37,045 bases of DNA from Acidobacteria bacterium Ga0077553 (GTDB lineage Bacteria; Acidobacteriota; Terriglobia; Bryobacterales; Bryobacteraceae), in the NCBI GenBank assembly GCA_001464575.1, contig LNFE01000058.1:1-37045 (forward strand), written 5' to 3'. This document shows positions 8,475 through 15,913 of the stretch, piece by piece (positions within the stretch are counted from its first letter, which is position 1; each line of letters begins with the position of its first letter). The notes under the pieces are model-generated. The model was not told where the DNA came from. It saw only the letters and a list, made by a program, of their open reading frames with translations, and did no database searches. The translations under genes and the position numbers were made by a program.

Positions 8475-9764
8475 ATGAAGCGGAATCTTGTCCCCCTGCT
8501 CGGTATCGCGTTCGTGGTTGCCATTGCGGCGACCGGAATCTTCTACGGCCTCTTTGTCGGTCGCATGCGGGACGAGGAGGCCAACGCAGCCAAGCAAACG
8601 ATCGTCGTCGCGGCGCGGGCGATTGACCGGGGCCGGCAGCTCGACGCCGCCGACGTCAAGCTTTCGAGTTGGGCCGGGGCGTTGCCGCCGGGCGCGTATC
8701 AACGCGTCGAAGACGCTGTCGGCAAGACGGTTTATCAGGCCACGATTGAAAACGAACCCATTACCGAAGAGCGGACGGGCTCCGACCAGGGTAAGGAAGG
8801 CAAGGGTGGGATCGCCAAGGGGATGCGTGCGATATCCGTGCGGATTTCGGAATCGAATGGACTGATGCCCTTTCTGCGAGCCGGGCATCGAGTGGACTTG
8901 CAAGTGGTCAACATGCGGGGAAGTGACCCTGCCGTGCGGTCGTTGTTGCAAAACGCCGAGGTGCTGAGCGTGCAAGCCAACGAGAACAATGGGCAGGGAA
9001 TGGTGCCGGTGGTGAACCTGCTGGTGGCGCCGAAGGATGCGGACCGGGTGGCTTTGGCGGATTCCGCGGCGAAGATCCGCCTGCTGCTCCGCAACCAGAT
9101 GGATGACGAGCAGTTGGCTCGTCCCCCCATCGAGTTTCGGCAAGTCTTCCTGGAGCGGGGAGCGGGCCCATCCGGTCCTGCCGTAATGACCCCGACGGTG
9201 GCCAGCGCAGCGGCCCGGGTAGATTTGGAAGTGAAGTTGGTCAACGGCCGTTCAAGCTTCTTTGAAGATAATCAGAGCCGGCTTACGGCACTGCCGCAGC
9301 AGGCGGCCGTACGCATTGCCGCACTGCAGCGGGGCGTAGTGAGCGACAGCGTGATCCGGCCGCAGGAGCTGCTTTCGAGCGAGAAGCTGACGGCGTTCGA
9401 CCAGAGCGGCGTCACGATGCGGGCGGGGGCGACCTGGAAGGCCGCCAATGGCAACAACTGTGGTTTGCGAATTCAGTTTGTGCCCCGCGTCAGCGGGAAC
9501 GGGGCGATCCGGCTGCGGGTGGAACCGGAGGTGACGACGGATTTGGGTCAAGGGTCGACCACCCGGCGCGTGGTCGCCGACGTGGACCTGGTGGATGGCC
9601 AGACAATTGCGCTTTCGGGGTTCGGCCAGGGGCCGGAAGCCGCGGACCTACTGCAGAAGCTGTTTGGCGGCAGGATCAGCGCTGGGGCCAGCCGGGATCT
9701 GGTGGTTTTAATTACCCCACGGGTGATGGCGCCCGTCGTTCAAGCCGGCCTGAACGGCAGGTAG
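8475..9764 (+). CDS. cpaB: CpaB/RcpC pilus assembly protein fused to a secretin-like C-terminal region
   Basis: A component of Tad/Flp pilus secretion. Residues 8-29 form a membrane anchor, 41-100 a SAF domain (starting TIVVAARAIDRG), and about 112-208 the RcpC domain ending NLLVAPKDADRVALAD and IRLLLRN. CpaB proteins normally end soon after this. Here the chain runs on to residue 429, and residues about 330-418 look like the C-terminal secretin domain of CpaC/RcpA: GLRIQFVPRV, IRLRVEPEVT, TTRRVVADVDLVDGQTIALSG and DLVVLITPRV. The secretin N-domains and the usual loop before the last strands are missing or shortened. tadB starts 7 bases later; cpaE and the cpaF ATPase, normally in between, are absent. 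No clear Shine-Dalgarno precedes the ATG. Confidence 0.8.
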   Translation: MKRNLVPLLGIAFVVAIAATGIFYGLFVGRMRDEEANAAKQTIVVAARAIDRGRQLDAADVKLSSWAGALPPGAYQRVEDAVGKTVYQATIENEPITEERTGSDQGKEGKGGIAKGMRAISVRISESNGLMPFLRAGHRVDLQVVNMRGSDPAVRSLLQNAEVLSVQANENNGQGMVPVVNLLVAPKDADRVALADSAAKIRLLLRNQMDDEQLARPPIEFRQVFLERGAGPSGPAVMTPTVASAAARVDLEVKLVNGRSSFFEDNQSRLTALPQQAAVRIAALQRGVVSDSVIRPQELLSSEKLTAFDQSGVTMRAGATWKAANGNNCGLRIQFVPRVSGNGAIRLRVEPEVTTDLGQGSTTRRVVADVDLVDGQTIALSGFGQGPEAADLLQKLFGGRISAGASRDLVVLITPRVMAPVVQAGLNGR

Positions 9765-9771
9765 GATCGGC

Positions 9772-10515
9772 ATGGGGATCGCACTGATCATCATCGTCTT
9801 CTTCGGGACGTTTTTGCTGGCCGGTCTGGCGGTGGTTATCGCTGCGTTTGTGCAGGACCGGTTCCGGGCCGCCTCTCCGGTGGTGGAAGGGGCTGGGGAG
9901 CAGGACGGGGAAGAGCTCAGCGCGTTGCTGCGGGAGGATTCGCTCAGCTCGATTACCCTCTGGCATGCGCTGCTGCAGCGACTGGACCTGATCGACAGCT
10001 TGAAGCAGCGGATGGACGAAGCGGACTTGCAATGGTCGGTCGGGCGAGTCACCTTGACCATGCTCCTGCTAGGCGGCTCGTTTTTCGCCCTGGTGCAGGA
10101 CAGCGCACTGCTGCCACCGGGGTCGGGCGTGGGCGCGTTTGCGCTCGGGGCTTGGCTGCCCTATTGGTTCATCGAGAAAAAACGGCAGCAGCGAATTCAA
10201 AAGTTCGAGGCCCAGTTTCCGGATGCCCTCGAGAGTCTGGCGCGAATGATGCGTGCCGGACATCCTTTATCGAGCGCCTTTGAGGTGCTCGGTTCCGAGG
10301 TCCCTGCCCCTCTCGGGTTGGAATTTCGGCGGATGGCCGAAGAGCGGCGGCTAGGCGCACCGCTCGATCAGGTGATGGAAAACTTCATTGCCCGGGTGAA
10401 GGTGGATGAGGTCCGTCTGTTTGTGGCGGCAACTTTATTGCAAGCGCGGGCCGGCGGGCGGTTGACCCTGCGTTGCGCGGCGAAGTCCGCGCCTTGTCCG
10501 CGCAGGGGAAAATGA
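9772..10515 (+). CDS. tadB: TadB-like inner-membrane protein, N-terminal part (gene broken by frameshift)
   Basis: Inner-membrane platform protein of the Tad pilus. It has an N-terminal membrane helix (residues 3-25), two more near 90-130, and a type II secretion F domain from about 142: QFPDALESLARMMRAGHPLSSAFEVLG, in parts, to RLFVAATLLQARAGG. After that Gly-Gly the frame changes and the last ~18 residues (Arg/Cys-rich) are unlike any TadB. The expected continuation GEVRALSAQGK is encoded in another frame from 10479. Only 17 bases separate the two conserved blocks where relatives have about 18-19 codons, so a deletion near 40 bases best explains the break. The TGA stop overlaps an ATG (ATGA, 10512-10515) that starts the remaining part. 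Confidence 0.75.
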   Translation: MGIALIIIVFFGTFLLAGLAVVIAAFVQDRFRAASPVVEGAGEQDGEELSALLREDSLSSITLWHALLQRLDLIDSLKQRMDEADLQWSVGRVTLTMLLLGGSFFALVQDSALLPPGSGVGAFALGAWLPYWFIEKKRQQRIQKFEAQFPDALESLARMMRAGHPLSSAFEVLGSEVPAPLGLEFRRMAEERRLGAPLDQVMENFIARVKVDEVRLFVAATLLQARAGGRLTLRCAAKSAPCPRRGK

Positions 10516-10694
10516 CCGGCACGGTGCTGACGCTGCTTCCGCTGGGCATCGGGATTATGCTCTACCTGACGGCGACCGAATTCATCTCTGTCTTGATTTA
10601 CCATCCGAACGGAAAATACCTGATTTGGACGGGGATCGCGTGCGTGATCGCGGGGCATCTGGTGATCCAGCGGCTCGTGAAGGTGAAGGTCTAA
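10512..10694 (+). CDS. tadB: TadB C-terminal membrane part, separate reading frame
   Basis: Encodes the last 60 residues of the TadB-like protein: two membrane helices (VLTLLPLGIGIMLYLTA and LIWTGIACVIAGHLVI) and the usual basic end KVKV. The ATG at 10512 overlaps the stop of the N-terminal part as ATGA, so the two pieces could still be made in sequence by reinitiation. A longer reading with TTG at 10473 would add the conserved RGEVRALSAQGK block. Either this is the tail of a pseudogene or a split two-chain TadB; an assembly error is the third possibility. tadC starts 2 bases after its stop. Confidence 0.6.
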   Translation: MTGTVLTLLPLGIGIMLYLTATEFISVLIYHPNGKYLIWTGIACVIAGHLVIQRLVKVKV

Positions 10695-10696
10695 CG

Positions 10697-11590
10697 ATGA
10701 CTCCCGAATTGGCTTTGGTGGGTGGATTCTTTCTCCTGATCCTGGCGCTGGTGGGCGGCGGGGGCTATTGGTACCTGCAGCGGAAAGAGGCCAGCGGAGA
10801 CGAGGCGGACCCCCAGCAACTGCTTGCGGGAACCCTGCAGGCCTTCGGTTCGGCGGTTCCAACCCGCGATTCGCAAACTGAGCGGTACCGAAAGCTACTG
10901 AGCTATGCCGGATACCGGCGCCCAGAGGCGCTCACGATCTTTTTCGGTGCCAAGGGCGCGTCCACGTTGGTGCTGGGCATTCTGGCCGCCGCTGGTTCGC
11001 TTGTGTTTGGCGAGGGCCGTTTCGGCTGGCTGACGGCGATGATCGCCGGCGGTGGGATGGGCTATCTGATGGCGGACCGGGTGCTCAGTTGGATGGTCAA
11101 TCGGCGGGCGGAGCGGTTGAAGCGCAGCTTGCCGTTGGCGCTGGAGCTGCTCGTGCTGGGTCTCGAGGGCGGCCAGTCGCTCGATGGCGCGATGCTCGAT
11201 ACCGCTCGCGAATTGCGGGTGTCGCATCCGGATCTAGCTAGCGAACTGGCAACCGTGCCGACGGGGATCCTCTCGACGCGGAGCCGGCAGGACCAGCTCC
11301 GGCAGTTGATGGAACGAAACCGGGAACCGGAGATCCGGCGGTTCGCGCAAGTGTTGATTGATAGCGATCGGTTTGGGACGAGTCTCGCTGGGGCGTTGCG
11401 CAATCAGACCCGGTACTTGCGGACCAGTCTGCGGCAGAGTGCACAGGAGCAGGCGCGGAAGGTGAGTGTGAAACTGGTCTTCCCGGTCTTCTTCCTGATC
11501 TTTCCGGCGGTGCTGGTCGTCACGTTAGGCCCGGCCGTGCTGCAGCTGATGGGCGCGCTCGATTCCGGGTTCGGCGGGGTGATTAAGTAA
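10697..11590 (+). CDS. tadC: TadC-like Tad pilus inner-membrane protein
   Basis: Second inner-membrane platform protein of the Tad/Flp system, 297 residues. One N-terminal helix (about 5-25) is followed by two helices near 80-130 and a type II secretion F domain: SLPLALELLVLGLEGGQSLDG, in parts, then EIRRFAQVLIDSDRFGTSL and a C-terminal helix VKLVFPVFFLIFPAVLVVTLGPAVL that is typical for TadC. The reading frame is intact, unlike tadB. ATG 10697 lies 2 bases after the tadB tail; an upstream TTG would add unrelated residues translated from tadB. Its 3' end overlaps that of the convergent oxidase gene by 8 bases. With no CpaF ATPase here, it depends on genes elsewhere or is idle. Confidence 0.85.
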   Translation: MTPELALVGGFFLLILALVGGGGYWYLQRKEASGDEADPQQLLAGTLQAFGSAVPTRDSQTERYRKLLSYAGYRRPEALTIFFGAKGASTLVLGILAAAGSLVFGEGRFGWLTAMIAGGGMGYLMADRVLSWMVNRRAERLKRSLPLALELLVLGLEGGQSLDGAMLDTARELRVSHPDLASELATVPTGILSTRSRQDQLRQLMERNREPEIRRFAQVLIDSDRFGTSLAGALRNQTRYLRTSLRQSAQEQARKVSVKLVFPVFFLIFPAVLVVTLGPAVLQLMGALDSGFGGVIK

Positions 11591-12734
11591 GCCGGGCGGC
11601 GATCCGGTCGACGATCTCGTCGCCGATGGCCAGGGAAGCGGTGGCCGCGGGGCTGGGCGCGTTGAGCAGGTGGAGCGCCTTGTCGCGCTCGACGATCAGG
11701 AAGTCCTGGACCAAGTCCCCGTTCGGGAGCATGGCCTGGGCGCGCACGCCGGCGCCGCAGCGCTCGACGTCGGCGGGGCAGAAGAGTTTGTGGCTGAGCG
11801 AACGGCGGATCTCGTAGCTGGCCATGGACGGATAGCGAACGAGAAAACGCCAGAGGCCCGGGAAGGTGAGGGAGTCCCAGAGATCCGGGATGGAAATATT
11901 GGTCCACCGGTAGCCTTCGCGGGCGAAGGCTAAAACTGCGTTGGGGCCGGCCTCGACCCCGCCATGGATGAGGCGGGTAAAGTGGACGCCGAGGAAGGGA
12001 AAGGCCGGGTCGGGGACGGGGTAGATGAGGTGCCGGACGAGAAACTGGCGTTCGGGCTTGATCATGTAATACTCCCCGCGGAAGGGAATGATCCGGGCTT
12101 CGCGCCGCTCTCCGGCGAGGGCGGAGACGCGGTCGCAATGCAGGCCGGCGCAGTTGATGAGAAAGTCGGCTTCGTAGTTGCCGTTCAGGCGCCATCCGGG
12201 CTCGATTTGCGTGATGGGGCAGTTGGTGCGGACTTCGGCACCCTGCGCTGTCAGAAGCCGGACCATCGTGTCGCAGACGTGCTGATAGTCGACGATACCT
12301 TCCTCGGGAACGCGGAGGGCGAGGATACCGGCGGCGTGCGGTTCAATCTCGTGGATCTCCTCCGCTTTGAGAAGGCGGAGCCCGGAGAGGCCGTTTTGTT
12401 GGCCGCGGCTATGGAGGTCGTGCAGGCGAGGGAGCTCCGCAGGGTCCGTGGCCACCACGAGCTTGCCGCAGATCTCGTGGCGGATGCCGTGCTCCTGGCA
12501 GAAGGCGACCATCTGCCGGACCCCGTTGACGGCGAGGCGGGCCTTGGCGGAACCAGGCTTGTAGTAGAGGCCCGCGTGGAGCACGCCGGAATTGTTGCCC
12601 GTTTGGTGGCGGCCAACGGTGGGTTCCTTTTCAAAGACGGTGATGCGGAGATGGGGCAGGCGGGTTTGCAGGCGGAGGGCGGTGGCGAGGCCGACGATGC
12701 CGCCGCCAATGATGGCGACGCGGGTGGGAGGCAT
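11583..12734 (-). CDS. lhgO: L-2-hydroxyglutarate oxidase
   Basis: FAD-dependent enzyme of the DAO/GlpD superfamily that oxidises L-2-hydroxyglutarate to 2-oxoglutarate, usually at the membrane and feeding electrons to quinone. The N-terminal FAD-binding GGGIVGLATA is at residues 10-19. Family-specific stretches follow: NSGVLHAGLYYKPGS, PEEGIVDYQ, INCAGL, FPFLGVHFTR and GVEAGPNAVLAFAREGY. The 383 residues are close to the family norm. The ATG at 12734 has no clear Shine-Dalgarno. The gene is convergent with tadC and lies downstream of the protease on the same strand, with 229 bases between. Confidence 0.9.
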   Translation of the reverse strand: MPPTRVAIIGGGIVGLATALRLQTRLPHLRITVFEKEPTVGRHQTGNNSGVLHAGLYYKPGSAKARLAVNGVRQMVAFCQEHGIRHEICGKLVVATDPAELPRLHDLHSRGQQNGLSGLRLLKAEEIHEIEPHAAGILALRVPEEGIVDYQHVCDTMVRLLTAQGAEVRTNCPITQIEPGWRLNGNYEADFLINCAGLHCDRVSALAGERREARIIPFRGEYYMIKPERQFLVRHLIYPVPDPAFPFLGVHFTRLIHGGVEAGPNAVLAFAREGYRWTNISIPDLWDSLTFPGLWRFLVRYPSMASYEIRRSLSHKLFCPADVERCGAGVRAQAMLPNGDLVQDFLIVERDKALHLLNAPSPAATASLAIGDEIVDRIAARLT

Positions 12735-12963
12735 TAGGAATTAGGGTAACGCGAATAGATGGGAGGCTTCGAAAAACGCCCCCGGCAGCCTGCTCCGCGA
12801 CACTGCTGATGTGGGTAAGGCTCTGCGTGCAGGCGCAGGCGGATCGGGATCTTCGGATGAGTTTGCCGAGTGGGATTGGCAACGACTTGGCGACTCGGGA
12901 TTCGTTGGCGAGCTTGCCGGCGCCAGCTGTGCACGCGAGGCGTACCGGCGTCTTGCGAACTAG
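12735..12963. other. Intergenic stretch without recognisable gene
   Basis: About 229 bases between the protease stop and the oxidase start on the minus strand. Short open frames on both strands give Arg-rich translations with no family likeness. I see no tRNA, no strong hairpin with a T run and no clear repeat. A minus-strand promoter for lhgO would be expected here, but no convincing -35/-10 pair is visible. Confidence 0.4.
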
Positions 12964-15390
12964 CTACTGGATCGCCAAGCTGACCGTACGCGGACTGCGG
13001 ATGCCTCCCACCTCCAACACGACGGGAACGAGCCCAGGCGCGAGGTCGCGCGGCACACGGACGTTCAATTGCGTCAATCCGCTGACTACCCCCGGGGTGC
13101 TGCCGGCGAAGAGCAGTTCCGCCTCGCGGTCGGCGATGAACACCTTGACGGGCAGAGCCGGGCGCGGAGGGTTGCCGCCGGTCACTTCGCCATCTGCCTG
13201 GGCGGGGTTGGTGCGGCCGGTCCCGGTGGCATAGAGAACAACAATCGCGCCGCGATCGGCCGGATTGTCCGCCGTATTGATGCTGCCGTTCTGATTCAAA
13301 AACGCCCCGCCGCCCTGTCCGGACGAGTTGTAAGTAAAAAACGCCGGTCCGGCTGGTTGTACCGGGACATTGAGTGAATTCGTTGGGCGGCCGCCAACCT
13401 CGACCCGCACGGTCACCGTGGTATCCGGGATGCCGTAGGGCACAACGCAATTGATTTGATTCGCGGATACGTAGGCCAGCGGAGCGGGAATGCCATTGAA
13501 CAGCACTCGGGTATCGTTCAACTGCGTGGCCACCCGTCCCTGGGCCGTGAGCGCCAAGCCCGCCGGCGTGGCCGGTCCAATCGCCAAGCCGTAGAGCGTC
13601 ACGATTTGGCCGGGCACGATGGCGGTACCAATCTGGCTGGCGGCGTTGACGGTTCCGGTCTGCGTAATGAGGTTCGGGATGGCATAGCGGGCGGAAATGA
13701 AGAGGGCCCGGTCGACCAGAACTCTAGTCAACAGCTCGGAGCCGGAGGCCGCGTCGCCCCAGCCGATGAACTCGAAACCGGCGCGGGGGGAGGCGACCAC
13801 CGTGAGCGTTGTGCCCGCCGCCACGAAGCCGTCCGCGGGCAGTGGCGGGTCGACAGAGATGCTACCGCCGGCCGAGGGGGAGGTGAGGAGGGTCACGCGG
13901 TGTTCGGCGTTGAAGTCCGCGGTCAAGGTTGCCGCGGAGTCGGTAGCGGTGTAGTTCTGTGATGCATCCGGGCCGAGCGACCAACCCGCGAAGTTGTAGC
14001 GGGAGTTGGTGGTGGGCGCGGTTTGGGCTGGGGTCGCAACGCGGAGGGTGTGCGGTGTGCCAGGCGCCCAGATAAAGCGGCGCGGCGTCGTAAACGTCGT
14101 GCCGTCGACAACGACGCGCAGACCGGGTGGGTTCGAAGTCACGGTGGTGACCACGCTGTTCGTGAAGGTGGCGGTGTAGCGAAGGTCGCCATCGGTCACG
14201 GGGATGCGGATGGGGTTGGCGCTGCCGTGCGCGGTAAAGAAACCGAAGCCTGACCAGTTGGTGAAAGTGAACCCAATTGCCGGGACAGCCTGGAGTTGGG
14301 CGATGGAGCCGAGCGGAACAAGATCGTTTTCCTTGGCGGGCGTGAACTCGATGTTGCCGGCGGGAGCGGCGTTGGTGGTGATCGGAAACGGCACCATTTG
14401 GCGATAGTGAACGGTGTAGAGGGTAGTCGCGGCGGAGGCGGTGATGGTTTGGGAGGGCAGACCGAAATTCGACCAGCGGCCGAAGACCATCCGGACCGCG
14501 TCCACGGTCTGATCGAGTGCCTCGAGATTGTGGGTGGAGCCAGGACTCCAGTCGAAGCTGGCAGGGGTGGTGACGGTCGCGCCGTCGACAATCACGCTGA
14601 GGCCGGGGGGATTGGAGGTGACTGTGGTGCGGCGAGGGGTAGCGCCGTAAATGCGGGCGATGGCATCGATGTCGGATGGTGCAAGCGACTCGCGTTGGCC
14701 GATGGCAATCCCGCGAGGGTTGGTTTGCATGGCGTACTCCAACGGGAAGGCGAAACCGGATTCCGAGTAATGCATGATGGAATCGTAGGCGTAGGGGCCG
14801 ATATCTTCTCCGTCGCTGAGCGAGACGATGTATTGGCTCCAACTCGGGCGGTCGATGGAAGGGTAGGCGACATCGACAAACATGTCGCGGTCCTGACGGG
14901 ATTGGGTGTGCCAGAGGCCGAGGGCGTGGCCGATTTCGTGGATCACGGAGCCGAGACGGCAGTCGTCGGGAAGATTGATGAATTGACGGCCACCGATGCG
15001 GCCGACGTTGGAGGAGCACGCGAAGCCATTGCGGCGGCGGAACTGGATGTAGTCGGTCTCGGTGGTGCGGGGAACGAGCCGAACGGGCGTGTCGGTGTTC
15101 CAGGCGCGGATGGCCGCTTCGACGCGGGTGGCGATTTCGGGGACGTCCTCATCGATCACGTACGGAACTACGGCATTGGGCCAACGGTAGCGTTGGCCGA
15201 GAATCAGGCTGGCGGCGCGCGGGTTCTTCCCTTCGACTTCCGAGACCGGCCCGAGAACGATGTCGCCGACGACCGCTTCGCCCTCGACAACCTGATAGCG
15301 CACCATGCGGCCGTTGAACTCGGTCTCCCGCCAAACCGGCGCTTGCGCAAGCAGGGGGAGGGCAACGAAAAGGAGCGAGAAAAGTTTCAT
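12964..15390 (-). CDS. Secreted astacin-type (M12A) metalloprotease with Solibacter C-terminal domain
   Basis: An exported 808-residue zinc protease. Residues 1-16 are a signal peptide. The catalytic domain holds HEIGHALGLWH with zinc ligands His151, His155 and His161 and general base Glu152, then QSRQDRD and the Met-turn SIMHY (Met206, Tyr208). In astacins the third His is normally followed by Glu; here it is Thr162. After the protease come two copies of a beta repeat opening TVTSNPPGL (near 235 and 415), Trp-Gly repeat modules (GWGDAASG), and a ~225-residue C-terminal domain of the Solibacter TIGR03437 type (from about 580: GQIVTLYGLAIGPATPAG, SANQINCVVPY). The ATG overlaps the upstream ThiE-like stop (ATGA). 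Confidence 0.88.
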   Translation of the reverse strand: MKLFSLLFVALPLLAQAPVWRETEFNGRMVRYQVVEGEAVVGDIVLGPVSEVEGKNPRAASLILGQRYRWPNAVVPYVIDEDVPEIATRVEAAIRAWNTDTPVRLVPRTTETDYIQFRRRNGFACSSNVGRIGGRQFINLPDDCRLGSVIHEIGHALGLWHTQSRQDRDMFVDVAYPSIDRPSWSQYIVSLSDGEDIGPYAYDSIMHYSESGFAFPLEYAMQTNPRGIAIGQRESLAPSDIDAIARIYGATPRRTTVTSNPPGLSVIVDGATVTTPASFDWSPGSTHNLEALDQTVDAVRMVFGRWSNFGLPSQTITASAATTLYTVHYRQMVPFPITTNAAPAGNIEFTPAKENDLVPLGSIAQLQAVPAIGFTFTNWSGFGFFTAHGSANPIRIPVTDGDLRYTATFTNSVVTTVTSNPPGLRVVVDGTTFTTPRRFIWAPGTPHTLRVATPAQTAPTTNSRYNFAGWSLGPDASQNYTATDSAATLTADFNAEHRVTLLTSPSAGGSISVDPPLPADGFVAAGTTLTVVASPRAGFEFIGWGDAASGSELLTRVLVDRALFISARYAIPNLITQTGTVNAASQIGTAIVPGQIVTLYGLAIGPATPAGLALTAQGRVATQLNDTRVLFNGIPAPLAYVSANQINCVVPYGIPDTTVTVRVEVGGRPTNSLNVPVQPAGPAFFTYNSSGQGGGAFLNQNGSINTADNPADRGAIVVLYATGTGRTNPAQADGEVTGGNPPRPALPVKVFIADREAELLFAGSTPGVVSGLTQLNVRVPRDLAPGLVPVVLEVGGIRSPRTVSLAIQ

Positions 15391-15905
15391 GGGGAGGAGA
15401 AGAGTGAGATGCCCGCAACGCCTGCCGCACCTGCCTCTTCACAGTGTGGCGCGTTTTCGATGGTGATGCCGCCCAGGGCGAAGAGAGGAATGTTAACAAT
15501 CACGCAGGCCTCGCGAAGAACGGAGAGGCCCAGGCCGGGGTGGTAGCCGGGTTTGGAGAAGGGTTGGAAGATGGGGCTGAAAAAGGCGTAGTCGGCGCCC
15601 TCGGCTTCCGCTTGGCGGAGTTCGTCGAGTGTATGGCAGGAGACGCCAATCAGGAAGCCGGGCGGCGTGAGTGGCCGCAAGAGCCGGGGAGCAGGGCTGT
15701 GCGATGGCAAGTGGACGCCATGGGCGCAGGCGGCGAGAGCGACGTCGAGGCGGGAGTTCACGATCACCTTCTTCTCTGGGGCGAGGAAGAGGGCTTGGCG
15801 GGTGAGGGAGTGCAGTTGCCGGGCGGAAAGATGCTTGGCGCGGAGTTGGAACCAGTCGGCGTGGGGATGCGGCCGGGCGTGTTCGGCGATTTGGCAGAAG
15901 ATCAT
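15387..15905 (-). CDS. ThiE/TenI-family protein, metal ligands not conserved
   Basis: A TIM-barrel protein of 172 residues in the thiamine phosphate synthase/TenI family. Recognisable are WFQLRAKHL, DVALAACAHGVHLPS, the VSCHTLDELRQA strand-helix, ADYAFFSPIF with FSKPG, and the phosphate loop FALGGITIEN. In true ThiE the barrel has Asn-Asp and Gln-Glu/Asp-Asp groups that hold magnesium; here these places read NSR and PSHS, as in TenI-like proteins. It may therefore be a TenI-type aminotautomerase or have another role. I choose ATG 15905, 8 bases after the modC stop, with GAG upstream; an upstream in-frame start inside modC adds 17 basic residues. Its stop overlaps the protease start. Confidence 0.75.
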   Translation of the reverse strand: MIFCQIAEHARPHPHADWFQLRAKHLSARQLHSLTRQALFLAPEKKVIVNSRLDVALAACAHGVHLPSHSPAPRLLRPLTPPGFLIGVSCHTLDELRQAEAEGADYAFFSPIFQPFSKPGYHPGLGLSVLREACVIVNIPLFALGGITIENAPHCEEAGAAGVAGISLFSSP

Positions 15906-15913
15906 CTGCTTGC

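Noticed and set aside
12758-12808. 16-residue plus-strand frame in the intergenic stretch
   Set aside because: Short, Pro/Arg-rich and without ribosome site or helix; indistinguishable from chance.
12734-13450. 238-residue minus-strand frame reaching into the 12735-12963 gap
   Set aside because: It is the protease C-terminus read in the wrong phase; the part in the gap matches no family.
14296-15546. 416-residue plus-strand open frame over the protease
   Set aside because: Gly/Asp/Ala-rich low-complexity translation; the minus-strand protease with signal peptide and zinc motif is the real gene.
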